Below, in pieces: positions 1-10,640 of a DNA stretch of 64,000 nucleotides; within the stretch, counting starts at the first letter, position 1, and the number at the start of each line of letters is the position of its first letter. Both the position numbers and the translations under genes were made by a program. The stretch is from Pogona vitticeps. Taxonomy: Eukaryota > Chordata > Lepidosauria > Squamata > Agamidae. Below the pieces are notes generated by a model. It was not told where the DNA came from and did no database searches. It worked only from the letters and a program-made list of their open reading frames with translations. The stretch is taken from positions 27,245,001 to 27,309,000 of the forward strand of contig NC_135786.1 of NCBI RefSeq assembly GCF_051106095.1, given 5' to 3'.

Positions 1-64
1 CTCTCACTCTTAAGCTTTTCTCCATGGCTATTCTGGCAACCATTCCAAGGGGTGGGTAAGAAAC

Positions 65-290
65 CTGCATCAAGTTCTTATTTATTTTATTTATTTGTAT
101 TATTAATATGCCACCTTTCTTCCCAAGGCAGCTAACAACAGATAAAACAATAACTTAAAAACACTATATAAATATCACATCTTAAAAACAATTTAACATA
201 CATTAAGATTTTTAAAGCTGAAATATAAAAACAATTTAAAATGTTATAAAACCTGTAAGTTAAAAAAAAAAAACAAAGAGCATTACTGAG
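65..290 (-). repeat. A+T-rich LINE-tail-like sequence
   Basis: The stretch contains attattaatatgccaccttt, caaggcagctaacaacagat and repeated caatttaaaa. It resembles degraded LINE 3' tails of the type seen at 62.2 kb, in the same orientation. A similar A-rich stretch occurs at 32,385-32,520. Confidence 0.4.
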
Positions 291-344
291 ATAATATATG
301 GCTTAAAGGCCTGCCTGAAGAGGAAGGAGTTTGCCTGAGGACTA

Positions 345-575
345 GAGATGGGCATGAACCACCAGTTTGGTGGTTTGGTTCTGTTTGTTTACCACTGCAA
401 CAGGTGTTCAGTGGTTGGTTCCATGCCCCGCTCCCTCCAGTGGGTGCCCACTCGGAAGCAGCACCTGGAGGAGGTGGGGCAGGGAATCTGGGACACTGCT
501 TCCGAGTGGGTGCCTGCCAGAGGGGGCGGGGCACAGAACTGCTGAACACCTGACATGCCCATCTATACTGAAGAC
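345..575. mobile_element. Foldback MITE with AGATGGGCATG ends
   Basis: It starts AGATGGGCATGAACC and ends CATGCCCATCT, with an internal inverted pair (tgcttccgagtgggtgcc against gggtgcccactcggaagca). There is no coding potential. The same terminal motif opens the element at 8955. Confidence 0.65.
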
Positions 576-579
576 GAAA

Positions 580-1350
580 GGACAAGAGAGAGGGGACCAA
601 CTTGGCTTCTCAGGGCAGTACATTCCAAAGACTGGAAGCAGCCACCAAGAAGGCCCTCTTTCATATCCTCACCAAGCGAGCTCGGAAAGGTGGTTGAACC
701 GAGAGAAGGGCCTCCCCAGAAGATCTTTGGCATCACCACCTGTTGGTTCAGAGTCCTAATGTTCTTTTATGTTTTAGTTGCACAGCTGAATTTGAATGGA
801 AATAGGAAGGTGGGATTAGACCTGCCCTTAAAACTTTGGGAAGATGCCTAGCTACAGAATACAAGAAACCATCCGTCTGACTCCACTGAATGTTATATTT
901 AAAGTCACTTTCAAAGATATTTTCAAAGATAAATGTTTCATGTTGATGAGACTAATGTTTTCCTTTCTCACTTCAAGGAGCACTGAGCTTTTGGAAGGCC
1001 CCACCAAGACATTAGACACATCTCCCCAAAGGCAACTACTCTGCCTTCCTCTCCCCCCCATTGCCCCACTTCATTGGTTACTGTTGCTTTCATTTCATGG
1101 TAAATTGGCTATATTTTTAATTATGCATGATCACAGTTGTCTTTCAAAACTGCATAGCAAAAACAAAATGAAACTGAGAAGCTGGTAGGGAAAAAATTGG
1201 GAGTATATTTGGGATCAATGGGGGGGGATCAGCATTGTATGTCCCCTTCCCTACTGCTTTTGTCCTCTTTGTACCCCAGTGTACATGTGAAACATGAGGT
1301 GACTGACATGGTTAGCCATTCTGTTCTTTCATACTACCTGATAATGCAAA
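580..1350. other. No gene recognised
   Basis: Unique-looking sequence between a MITE and a LINE fragment. Frames of about 100 codons have no family features. Confidence 0.5.
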
Positions 1351-1614
1351 TTGGACTCCTTGAATACAGATAGTAGATCGCTTAAGAGAATCCGACTGTA
1401 TGAGAATACCACCCTACAAGTAAGAGTCACCTTTGATGGCAAACATTCAGACCCAATCTCTGTAGATAAGGGGGTGAATCAGGGATGTTTATTAGCCCCT
1501 CTTCTATTTCATTTCTACCTAAATGATATAATATTCTCCCTATCTAGCCCCAGGTTTCCCCCGCATCTAAAAGACCAGAATATATCATACTGGATAATAT
1601 ACCATCAATTTTAG
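1351..1614 (+). mobile_element. Non-LTR retrotransposon RT fragment
   Basis: An 87-codon frame contains VDKGVNQGCLLAPLLFHFYL followed by NDI. This matches the RT palm block (GVRQGCxLAPLLFNxYxNDI) of non-LTR elements. The YADD block is missing because the frame ends shortly after. The family (R4/Dong, L1-like or other) cannot be assigned. Confidence 0.7.
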
Positions 1615-1825
1615 ATGTTATACACATGTGTGTGTATGTGGGTGTGAGAGTGTGCATGTGATACATAATCAAGATGCGTAATAAATACTCACCAAATTCT
1701 TTCTGCACATATTCTCCATGTGCGTGGTTTTAATGGGCACATTGTTGCTGTTTTTGCATTTATATTTTTGTATCTTGTATTTTTAATATACTTTACACTG
1801 ACTGGGATTTGCATAGATGCTGTTT

Positions 1826-2075
1826 TATGGAGAACCTCATGGCACAGTGGTTAAACTGTTGTACTGCAGCCAGAACTGAGCTCACAACCCAAGGTTCAAT
1901 CTCAGGTAATTGGCTCAAGGTTCACTCAGCCTTCCATCTTTCAGAGGTTGGTAAAATGAGTACCCAGCTCACGGGGGGTGGGGAGGAAAGTGTAACTTCC
2001 AGAATTAACTTGTAAACCACCCAGAGAATGGGTTAAATGCTATTGGGCAATATATAAGCAGCACACTTTGCTTTT
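1826..2075 (+). mobile_element. tRNA-derived SINE
   Basis: An A-box-like tggcacagtggttaaact and a B-box-like aggttcaatctc are spaced as in a tRNA. The body carries 'ttcactcagccttccatc', and the end is gggcaatatataagcagcac. A second copy lies at 9985-10190. Confidence 0.75.
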
Positions 2076-2194
2076 TAAAAATTATTCAGCAGTGGATTCA
2101 GTCACTTAGCTCCAGTTGGATATCACAACTAGAGTAAGCCTATTGAACCAACGGGTTACTGTTTGAGCAGTATGACAATGCAAGAAATTATCTC

Positions 2195-2348
2195 AGAAAA
2201 TGGTGAATGCTCCGATGTTGGACACATTCAAGAGAAAAGTGGACAACTATCTGTCATATCTTCTTTGAGTTGGACTCCTGTACTGAATAGGTTGGTCTTG
2301 ATGGCCTTAGAGGCCCCTCCCAACTCCATTATTCTATGATTCTATGAT
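2195..2348 (+). mobile_element. CR1 LINE 3' end
   Basis: The tail has the CR1 layout: a 'gttggtcttgatggcc' stretch, then cccaactcca, then tandem ATTCTATGATTCTATGATGA at 2331-2350. Only the 3' untranslated part is kept. Confidence 0.85.
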
Positions 2349-2349
2349 G

Positions 2350-4135
2350 AATGCCATCCTGGCTATTTTGGTTGTGGCAGCTAGAAACAACAGAGTTGTA
2401 TTTCATCCAGGTCAGTCTCCAGAGTTTCTCAGACAACAAGTCCTAAATATTTCACCCCAGTTATTTAACTTGAATGATCAACTGTAACAAACAGCACTTT
2501 TTCATTAGGCAGCCCAGCTCTTTACATTTTATGTGTTTTGTGATTTCTTGCTCTTTTCTCATTCACCTTAATACTTCATCATTGGTAACACTCTCTTGAT
2601 CAAATCAGTTCCTCACAACTTGTAATAAATCTACATTTCAGGTACTTCTATCTTTTTTTATAATAGCCTGTGTCAAAGTCTATGATTTCATCACTATTTT
2701 AAAATAAAAAATGTATAGCTCTACCAGCTTGGATATTTTCATTTTTGGGTAAGATGATGAAGATCAGTCTCAATGAGATTTTAGGATTGATTCCAGTTCT
2801 GTAGATTTGATTGAAAAAAATCACTATAACACCATCTTCTATTAACTTTAAGACCTCTGTGGAAGTCTCATTGAATCCAGAATCTTTGCTATGTTCCTAT
2901 GAATTCACATCACACACACCATGGAGTCTGCCATCAGATTTAGTGATTAGCCCCTCTCCCCCTCAGTGTTTTTATTTAAAACAATAATAAAATTTCATAC
3001 TTATACTTGGTATGTACTTCAACTTCTTTTGAGATAAACATTTAGTGGGTGACCATCTAAGCTGCTCTGAAATGAGTGTGCCTTCCTTCAAGGATATCCT
3101 GCTAGGCGATTCAGGAGGGAGCAGGGAGACAAGAGGTCCATTCCTTGTCTAAGACCTCCCCCCAGTCTGGTGTTGACACTGTGCAACATCCCTGAGGTAT
3201 GGCAGACATCTCATATAAAATATAGAGAGTGCTATCCAGATGCATCTACTGTCAAGTAAGATTAACTTTTCAGTACACAGCAGTACTTGAAAGATTCCCA
3301 AGATACAAGCAGAGTTGCATGTTTGCAGAACTCCCTTTCCCATACGTTAAGCCTTAACTGCCTAGCAAATATGTTGAGGATGAAGTTGAATTAAGCACCA
3401 AAGAATGCTGTGCCAAGACATGCTGATGATTGATGGAGATTTACCTCCCCTTCTTCTGCACTGTTTAATATTATTAATATGCCCTTGCTACCTATAGAAT
3501 AAGACCTCATATTTTCCCAAGAATGCTCTCTGGAAATAGACTTGCATTTGTTCTTTCAGACCTTGAGACAGGAATTTTGTGCTACTTTGATACTGCTGAT
3601 ATGAGAGAGTAAGAGACCGAGAGAGAGAAATGGGTTGCCAGGGAGAAATTGAACATATGGAACCAGCTGTCCACCATGGTTCTGTGCTTGACAATAGCAC
3701 CCCAGAGCAAAGGACTTCTACTCTTTTACATCTGCATTCTATAAAACAGTAGCTTCTTCCTTTGCTCTTTATATTGTTGGATGGTGTTCTATAGCCTAAA
3801 GACGTTATTTTCATTATGCCCCATTGCTTTCAAGAGGGCCCACCTTCAAAAAGGGCATTTAGGATCATGGGGTTTGATGATGCAGTGAAATGTGATTGGA
3901 TCATCACAATCGTAGGCAGTTCAAATCATCCATTAAGCAGAGCTTGGAAGGGTTGCTTGGCTTCTTTGTTGTTGGTGTTTGCTTTGTTTTCTTTTGTTTT
4001 TCTAGAACTCACAGAATCCGACTTCGGTACTCACAAATCTAGCCTCTGTTGTCATATTGCAAACCACTGTGGGCTGGCAGTAGATGCACTGTGTCCTATC
4101 TTATGGAGGATATTTATCTATAGAAAAGTATTGTC
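2350..4135. other. No gene recognised
   Basis: A+T-rich desert sequence without repeat or coding features that I can name. Confidence 0.5.
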
Positions 4136-4139
4136 TATT

Positions 4140-4270
4140 TTAGGCATGGGCAAAATGTGGCTTCCATTTGTTGTACTACAACACTGGTGGTCTCTAGACA
4201 GCATAGTCAATGGTGAACCATGATGGGAGTTGAAACAATATCTGGAAAGAAACACTTTGCACATTCCTGG
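4140..4270. mobile_element. Degraded hAT-like MITE
   Basis: aggcatgggcaaaatgtggc at the left and gaaacactttgcacattcct at the right are inverted. Internal tgatgggagttgaaac is the body motif common to these elements. Similar body fragments occur at 6590-6665, 32,284-32,345 and 36,113-36,150. Confidence 0.55.
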
Positions 4271-4762
4271 TCTGTGTAAAGCTCTGACAACAGAGAATCC
4301 AAGGCTTTGAAGTTCAAGCTCATCAGGTACACAGGTTCCTGGATGGGCTTGCCCACTAGGCTCAGATGTATTGTGTTCCAGTTTGAATTACAGGAAGTAT
4401 TTCATAACATGTATTTAGATGTGTGAATTAGCATACACAAATTATATGCAGATACACACACTGTCAGCCTCTGTTTTGGTGGGGCACAAGAAGGGGAAGA
4501 TGGTGATTCAGATCCCCCCAGTATTCAGCTACATTTGTGATACTTGTTTATGGCAGGAAGGCTGTCCAGACGGACAGGATTATTCTGTACCTGCAAATGC
4601 ATATGGTTGAGAATTTTGTATATTTGGGGTGTGGTGTTGTGGTTTTTTGTGTGTGTGTTTTTTCAACAGAGTTTTCAAATTTGGAAATTTCTTCATGAAT
4701 TCTCCCAATAAACTAGATTTTTTTTTAAAAAAAGTCATTGGCTGGATGTAATTTTATTCAGG

Positions 4763-4935
4763 GGCCAAGTGGGGTATAGTGGATAGAGTGATGGACTAGA
4801 ACAGAGCGACCCTGGGGTTCGATTCCTTTTTAGCCATGGAAACTCACTGGAGGGGTGGAACTGGTAAAACCACTCCTTAAATATCTCACTTACCTTGAAA
4901 GCCCTACTTGATGACACATAAGAATGGCAACAACA
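4763..4935 (+). mobile_element. tRNA-derived SINE
   Basis: The B box gggttcgattcc is intact. The body has agccatggaaactcactgg and ccactccttaaatatctc, and the tail is 'aatggcaacaacaagg'. Related copies lie at 17005, 41448 (minus), 48497, 29618 (minus) and 63560. Confidence 0.75.
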
Positions 4936-5559
4936 AGGAAGCAAGAGTCTGGATCAAATTCAGTTCCATAGGAAAGCAAAGTGAATTTGCAAATCGATTG
5001 GGAACCAGGAGACAAATTGAACTGCATGGGGGCATAAGTCAATTTGGCCTTTAAAAAAAACCAAATGTAAAGGGTCTAGGACACAAACCCCTGAAGCTAG
5101 GAGCCTGAAATGTGACAGGCACACTCTCTTCTCTGGGTTTATCATGTCTCCATCTCATGTACATCAGTGCAAAAACTAAACTAAACAAAAATGACTGTTT
5201 GGTTTTCCAGTGAAGTCAACAAAAGACTGGCAGCATACTGATTTAGGCCTGGGCAACAGGTAGACCCAGACAGGAAAAATACTGATTGGGATTCAGTAGG
5301 GATCCATTCTTAAGTCCCATCCTGACCTCCAAACCAAACCAGGTGAGTCCTAATCTGAATGTTGTAAAATAATACCCTGAATTCAGTAACTTGTCCAAAA
5401 CAGATTCCAAGCAGGCTGTATATGTCTCATATTTAATTTTTATCCTATATTTCTCTCTGCTTCCCCATGTCTTTGTTGAAAGTTCCTCTGTCTATTTAAA
5501 AAATGATAATCCACTGAAAAGATCTGTTACCCTTACTTTAAGCATATATCGAAAGCGAA

Positions 5560-6560
5560 GGGAAAGCCTGTTAAAATGCAGAAACATCTTTTCATAATGT
5601 TCTGGCTTTAGCATTAACACTACAAAAGAGATGTAACATCTAACTCAGAGGAAGTAATGACTGATATTTAATGCCCTTAAATTGTAGGGCTAGTTCTGCA
5701 GGCAAAGCCTGAAATCAACAAATGCATGCATTCTTTTTGATACCAGAGCTGGCATAGCAACAACCTACCTAGATATAAAAATAATATTTGGAGGGGGGGT
5801 TGAGAAAAAAGCAATTTTTCATGGTTTTAATAGCTTTCATTCTATGTCTTAATAAATGCATGTTTGTAGATTTGTATAAGCATGATGTAGAAAGTCTGCA
5901 AATAAATGTAATTTGCAACAAGGGGATAGCTAACCACTAGCAAACACTTTTGAATAATGAATCCCTACTGTATCAGATGGACGCTATTCATAATAATTCC
6001 TTGCTTTTCTCATTTTGTCGTGTACAGTAGCGATTAATCAATTTGCAATGTTATGTCACCCACAACAAATTGCTAGCACCAAGACAAATTTATTGCTTTA
6101 TGATAAAAGAACTTGTTTGGGTAGAAATAAATTAAATTTTGGGGTTGTTATTCGACTAAGATGTTTACATATATGACCCATGCTGCGCAGGCCAGCCGAG
6201 GTGAGGGGATCCAATTATTACTCTTGTGTTTTGAGAATAGTTCAAAGACATGTAAAAAGCAAATACCACGTTTTTACAGCTAACTAGTCCTTGAAGGGGG
6301 TAGGAGCCTCCTGGGAACAAGTACAATGTGAATAAAAGTCTTTTTTAAAAAGTTAGGTCACATTATTTTGGATAGATCTGGTTGTCCTGCAGTTTTTCTG
6401 TGTATCTCACATGCTCTCAAGTTGCTACTTTGTGTTATGAACACTTTAGAGGAAGGCTGAGTTTTAAAAATAAATTGGGCACAATATGCTTTGCACGTTT
6501 TCCTCTTCTAGCAGAAATAAACAGACATTACATTAATTTCTGTGCAGTATTTTGAAAGGG
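5560..6560. promoter_or_regulatory. Candidate conserved non-coding element cluster
   Basis: This is unique A+T-rich sequence with no repeat or ORF signal. It is rich in homeodomain-type motifs, for example gcgattaatcaatttgcaat near 6031, and in aaattaaatt runs. Such stretches in the desert next to a developmental regulator are often enhancers. This is judged by composition only. Confidence 0.3.
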
Positions 6561-6589
6561 CAAAGTCACATAAAATGTATGAAGGTGCA

Positions 6590-6665
6590 GGGGAGGTGAG
6601 GCCCTCCAATACCTCAGAACTACAGCTTCCATCATCCCTGACCACTGACAATACGGACTGGGCTT
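6590..6665. mobile_element. Fragment of a hAT-like MITE body
   Basis: agaactacagcttccatcat and ccctgaccactgac are the conserved interior of a common foldback element ('ctacaactcccatcatccctgacca'-type). Both ends are missing. Confidence 0.5.
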
Positions 6666-6952
6666 GAGCAAGCTGAAGTCTAAATCATTAGGTAGATTAA
6701 AGGTTGTATGTGCAGCTCAATGAGGACTCATAGTGAAATAAAATCCTTCTATTGGCTGCAGCCTACATGGTTTGGTGTGGCAAAGAGCTTGGAGTTCAAC
6801 AGCAGATTACTAAGCTGTTGGTTGGTATCTGATCCCTTACCAGACTGTGAGCTGAAGGTGGGGGAAGTCATCAAGACAATGGGCTTTCCAGAGCAGAGTC
6901 TTAATCCCTAAGGCCTCCCTCATACATTAGGGGCTGGAGTGCCCAGAACAGA

Positions 6953-7490
6953 TACAGTGGGGTCTCTACTTAAGAACTTAATCCATATTGGAAGGTGGTT
7001 CTCAAGTTGAAAAATTCTTATGTTGAATCTGCATTTCCCATAGGAATGCATTGAAAACCATTTAATCCGTATCTGCTCTTTTCCGTCCATAGAAACTACA
7101 GTGGAACCTCTACTTAAGAACTTAATCCGTTTTGGAATGGTGTTCTTAAGTTGAAACGTTCTTAAGTTGAAGCAAAATTTCCCATAGGAATGGACTGAAA
7201 ACCAATTAATCCGTTCTGGCTGTTTTTTTTGTTTTGTAGAGGTGTGTTCGTACATTGAAGCATTAGTTCCCATAGGAACTAATGCAAAGCTGGTTAATAC
7301 GTACTCTACCACTAGGGGGAGAATTTTTTTTAACCTACGATGACCTTAAAAAAAGAGCAGGAAAGGGTTTTTTTTCCTATTCTTACCTTGGATTTCTGTT
7401 CTCAAGTAGAAGCAAAATTTAGCAAATGGAGCTGTTCTTAAGTTGGATTGTTCTTAAGTAGGGACGTTCTTAAGTAGAGACCCCACTGTA
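6953..7490. mobile_element. Tigger-like (Tc1/mariner) non-autonomous DNA element with duplicated head
   Basis: The ends are CAGTGGGGTCTCTACTTAAG and its complement ttaagtagagaccccactg, bounded by TA dinucleotides. A second head, cagtggaacctctacttaag, sits inside at 7099. The element is therefore either a nested insertion of a relative or an internal duplication. It is non-coding. Confidence 0.8.
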
Positions 7491-8954
7491 CTGTATTGGG
7501 CTTTGTTTGCAAGGGGGTTAGTTCACATCCTCGTTTTGTGCCAGCTGCTCAATCTTCAGCTTACACATTGGCAACTATTGGTATCCCCCTTTGCTCAGTT
7601 AAAATAGCTGAGCGTATTTTAACAGTTTTCAACCATGAAGCCAGATGGAAAACAAAGGATCTACAAATGTATTGCTCTGCCCCATAGTCACCCCAGAATG
7701 TGCCCAATTTATTCTAGTTCGACACATTTATGAAAAGACAGTAAATATTACTAGTTAGGAATAAGATTCTCCCTATGTTTGGTAGGAATTACGTCTAGAT
7801 AAACTGTTCATTGGAAAGGCAGCTTCAAGCTGAAGAATCAAGAATTACATTGGTCCTCAAGGATCCCTCTCTTGAAATTATAAAGTCACATCAGTCATTT
7901 TCTCTGCTTTTTTAAATCACCTTTCTTCTCCAAGATTTCAGGTATTGTGTGACCAGAGAAGACCAAGGAAGATGATCAGTGTGCATGAAAACAGGTCCAA
8001 CAAGCAAATGTGGAAGAAACTGTGTAAGGTTAATGTAAAGAATAGATGTCAGAAAAGGAACTGTACAAATAAGTGAACTGTCACACAACGGACAGTAAAG
8101 AATTGTTCTCTGTTGTCCCAGAGGGAGGGACTAGATCTGATGGGCTTAGGTTACAACACAACATAATTTGGTGGAAGCTTAGGAAAAACTGCTTAGGCAT
8201 CAGAACAGTTTAACAATGGATCTTGAGAGGTGATCATTTCCCTCTTTCTAGGCATCCAGATTAGAGAGTGGCAGCTTATGACTCCAATTTAATGAGTGTT
8301 ATCAATTCACTCCATATGTTTGTGTGTGTTTTAAAACCAAAGCAACCAGTGTGCTACCCCTATCCTCTACATAGGATCAGCATCCTTTAGGATAGCTCTT
8401 GTAAAGTTCAGACTAAAACCCAAAGTAGATTCACTACCCCCATGAAAACCTCCAACTATATGATTCTATTATCGGTGTCTTTCTTTATCTGTTCTCCCTC
8501 CTCGTTTACTCACCACTATTTCTTATGCATTTTTAAAAAAGAAATATTAGTCCAACGTTTTTACTAAATCTTTGAATGCTGAAAACTGATAATAATGGAA
8601 CTATATGACTTTCCAGGAAGAGTAATAAGTCTGCAATTACTTCCAAGAAAAAATTGTCCACAGAACATGTTAGTTTAACATCTTTTCAGGGATCAGGGTC
8701 TCTGAAATAGATTATAAATGTTGGATAGGTTGGTATGTGTGCAGATAGATCTTGTTGGGGTTTGATGTTATCTGAACATGAATTCGCTATTATATTGCCT
8801 CTGGTTGATTTTCTCTACCCACTACACTTGGCAAATGTTAATGAGATTTCTTTCTTCTGTGGAAAGAGGAAAATAAATGTTAAGTGATGGAGATTCAGAC
8901 GTCCAATGAACTTGGAAAAACTAATGTTGCTGCTGGAGCAAAAGGGGATATGAT
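7491..8954. other. No gene recognised
   Basis: Desert sequence. Nothing found beyond chance frames under 65 codons. Confidence 0.5.
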
Positions 8955-9345
8955 TAGAGATGGGCATGAACCAGTCTGACCCAGTTTGTCCCAGTTTGAA
9001 AAGATGGCAACACAGGTGCTGCTGCTCCCCTTCCCCACCTCCACTGGCTCAATCAGTTACTCACCAGGCCCACCATGCTAGTTTCCTGCACCTCATCAAC
9101 TGATCTTCCAATCCTGACAACAGCTCAGGCTTCTCTGCCTCGCCCTCTTGGCTGATCTCCCATTCAGACAAAGAGGCAAGGCAGAGAAGTCTGTGCTGCT
9201 GCTCCTGACTGGCAGATTAGCTGAGGAGGTGGAAAAAGCAATCAAGCTGGGCCTGGTGAGTAACTGATTGAGCCAGTGGAGGTGGGGAAGGGGAGCAGCA
9301 ACACTTGTGTTGCCAGCTTTATGAACTGGGATGAACCATCTTTAC
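8955..9345. mobile_element. Foldback MITE with perfect 52-bp internal arms
   Basis: It opens with AGATGGGCATGAACC and closes with a diverged aactgggatgaaccatctt. Inside, 9021-9072 and 9248-9299 are perfect reverse complements (52/52 by eye). A second, weaker inverted pair (cttctctgcct against aggcagagaag) lies between them. It is non-coding. Confidence 0.7.
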
Positions 9346-9984
9346 ACATGATATTCATTGATTTCACCTTCCCTCTGCAGTCTGCTTTGCCTCTTGAATA
9401 GGTTCTTTGGAGACAATCTGCAGGATAATCTGTGAAGCAGGATTTGGAGGATAGAAGCGGGAGAACTGTCAAAGCTAAACTCATCTCCTTTTTCCAGTAA
9501 GGAAACTCCACTAGATCTCAGGTGGAGATCTTCCCTCTGTTCCTGGAAAGGCATGTTTGCCTCCAGCCCTGGTTTTGTTGTTGTTTTTTAAAAGATGTTT
9601 TTGCCTTCCAAGTCAGGGATGTTTTGTCTTTTGGGTCACCAAGAATTCCACACAGAATATGCTGGGGACTTGGGACTGCTCAAACATTGACTATTAGAAA
9701 TTTATTTTTGCCCAGAAGCTCCATCATGACAGATTTGGGACATGCAGAAGACAGCTCAAGATATGCAAAAAGTGGGTTATTTAAATACTCTGTTTAAAGA
9801 GAATTTAACTTATAAGTGTTTTTAAATGGCCTTTGTCATCAATGGAGATAAACCATCTTTTCTACTTAGCAGCTGATGCCTTCTTTGCAGTCTTACTCCT
9901 GACATGGAAATTGCTAATGTCAGCAATCTTTCCACAGGTGGGGATTGTGAAACCAGTAGTCCAGGCTGACAAAGAGCCTTGTGT

Positions 9985-10190
9985 TGCAGTAATGCATCCA
10001 AAACTCTGCTCACAACCTAAGTTCAGTCCCAGGTAGCCGACTCGAGATTCACTCAGCCTTCCATCCTTCTGAGGTTAGTGTATACAGTATCAAACTTGCT
10101 TGCAAGTGTGGGTGTGGGGGTGGGCAATGTGTAGTCTGCAGAGTGTTTTACGTACTATGGGCCAATATATAAGGAACATGCTTTATTCAG
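9985..10190 (+). mobile_element. tRNA-derived SINE, same family as at 1.9 kb
   Basis: It shares caacctaagttcagtcccag, ttcactcagccttccatcc and the end gccaatatataaggaacatg with the 1826-2075 copy. The tRNA-like head is degraded. Confidence 0.7.
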
Positions 10191-10234
10191 TTTTGGGGAG
10201 CAGAAATGTGTCCTCACATCTCCCCCATATCAAG

Positions 10235-10640
10235 GCCAGATTTTAAGTTTCAGTAAGCCACAATTTATTTTACTTTGTTTGCTTGGGAAATACATATCAC
10301 CAAACAAACCTAGAATGTAGCCCTTTTTTGAAGAAGGAGGCAAATGCCTTAAAACCAACAAAGCAGGCTTCCCAATTAAACATGAAAGCATTTGAGAGTG
10401 AGTGAGTCATTTCATTTAATTCAAACATAGATTAATCGTCGAGGGCAATTCAAAATCCCTGGAACCCATCATGATACATGGCGTAGCACCAGCGCACTAC
10501 GCAGACCGTCATTTAAAAGGATTTTCAAAAAGAGAGCTTTCATTGCCTGTAATTCCTTTGTAGGACCAAGCTGTTGTGAAATTGTTGCATACATAAGACA
10601 TCTGAGTAAAAAGAAGTGCCGGCAGTGTAATTACGAAGTC
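10235..10640. promoter_or_regulatory. Candidate conserved non-coding element
   Basis: Unique sequence with aattaaacatgaaagcattt, catttaattcaaacatagat, taatcgtcgagg and cattgcctgtaattcctttg has the look of a conserved enhancer. It has no coding frame and no repeat match that I recognise. Confidence 0.35.
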
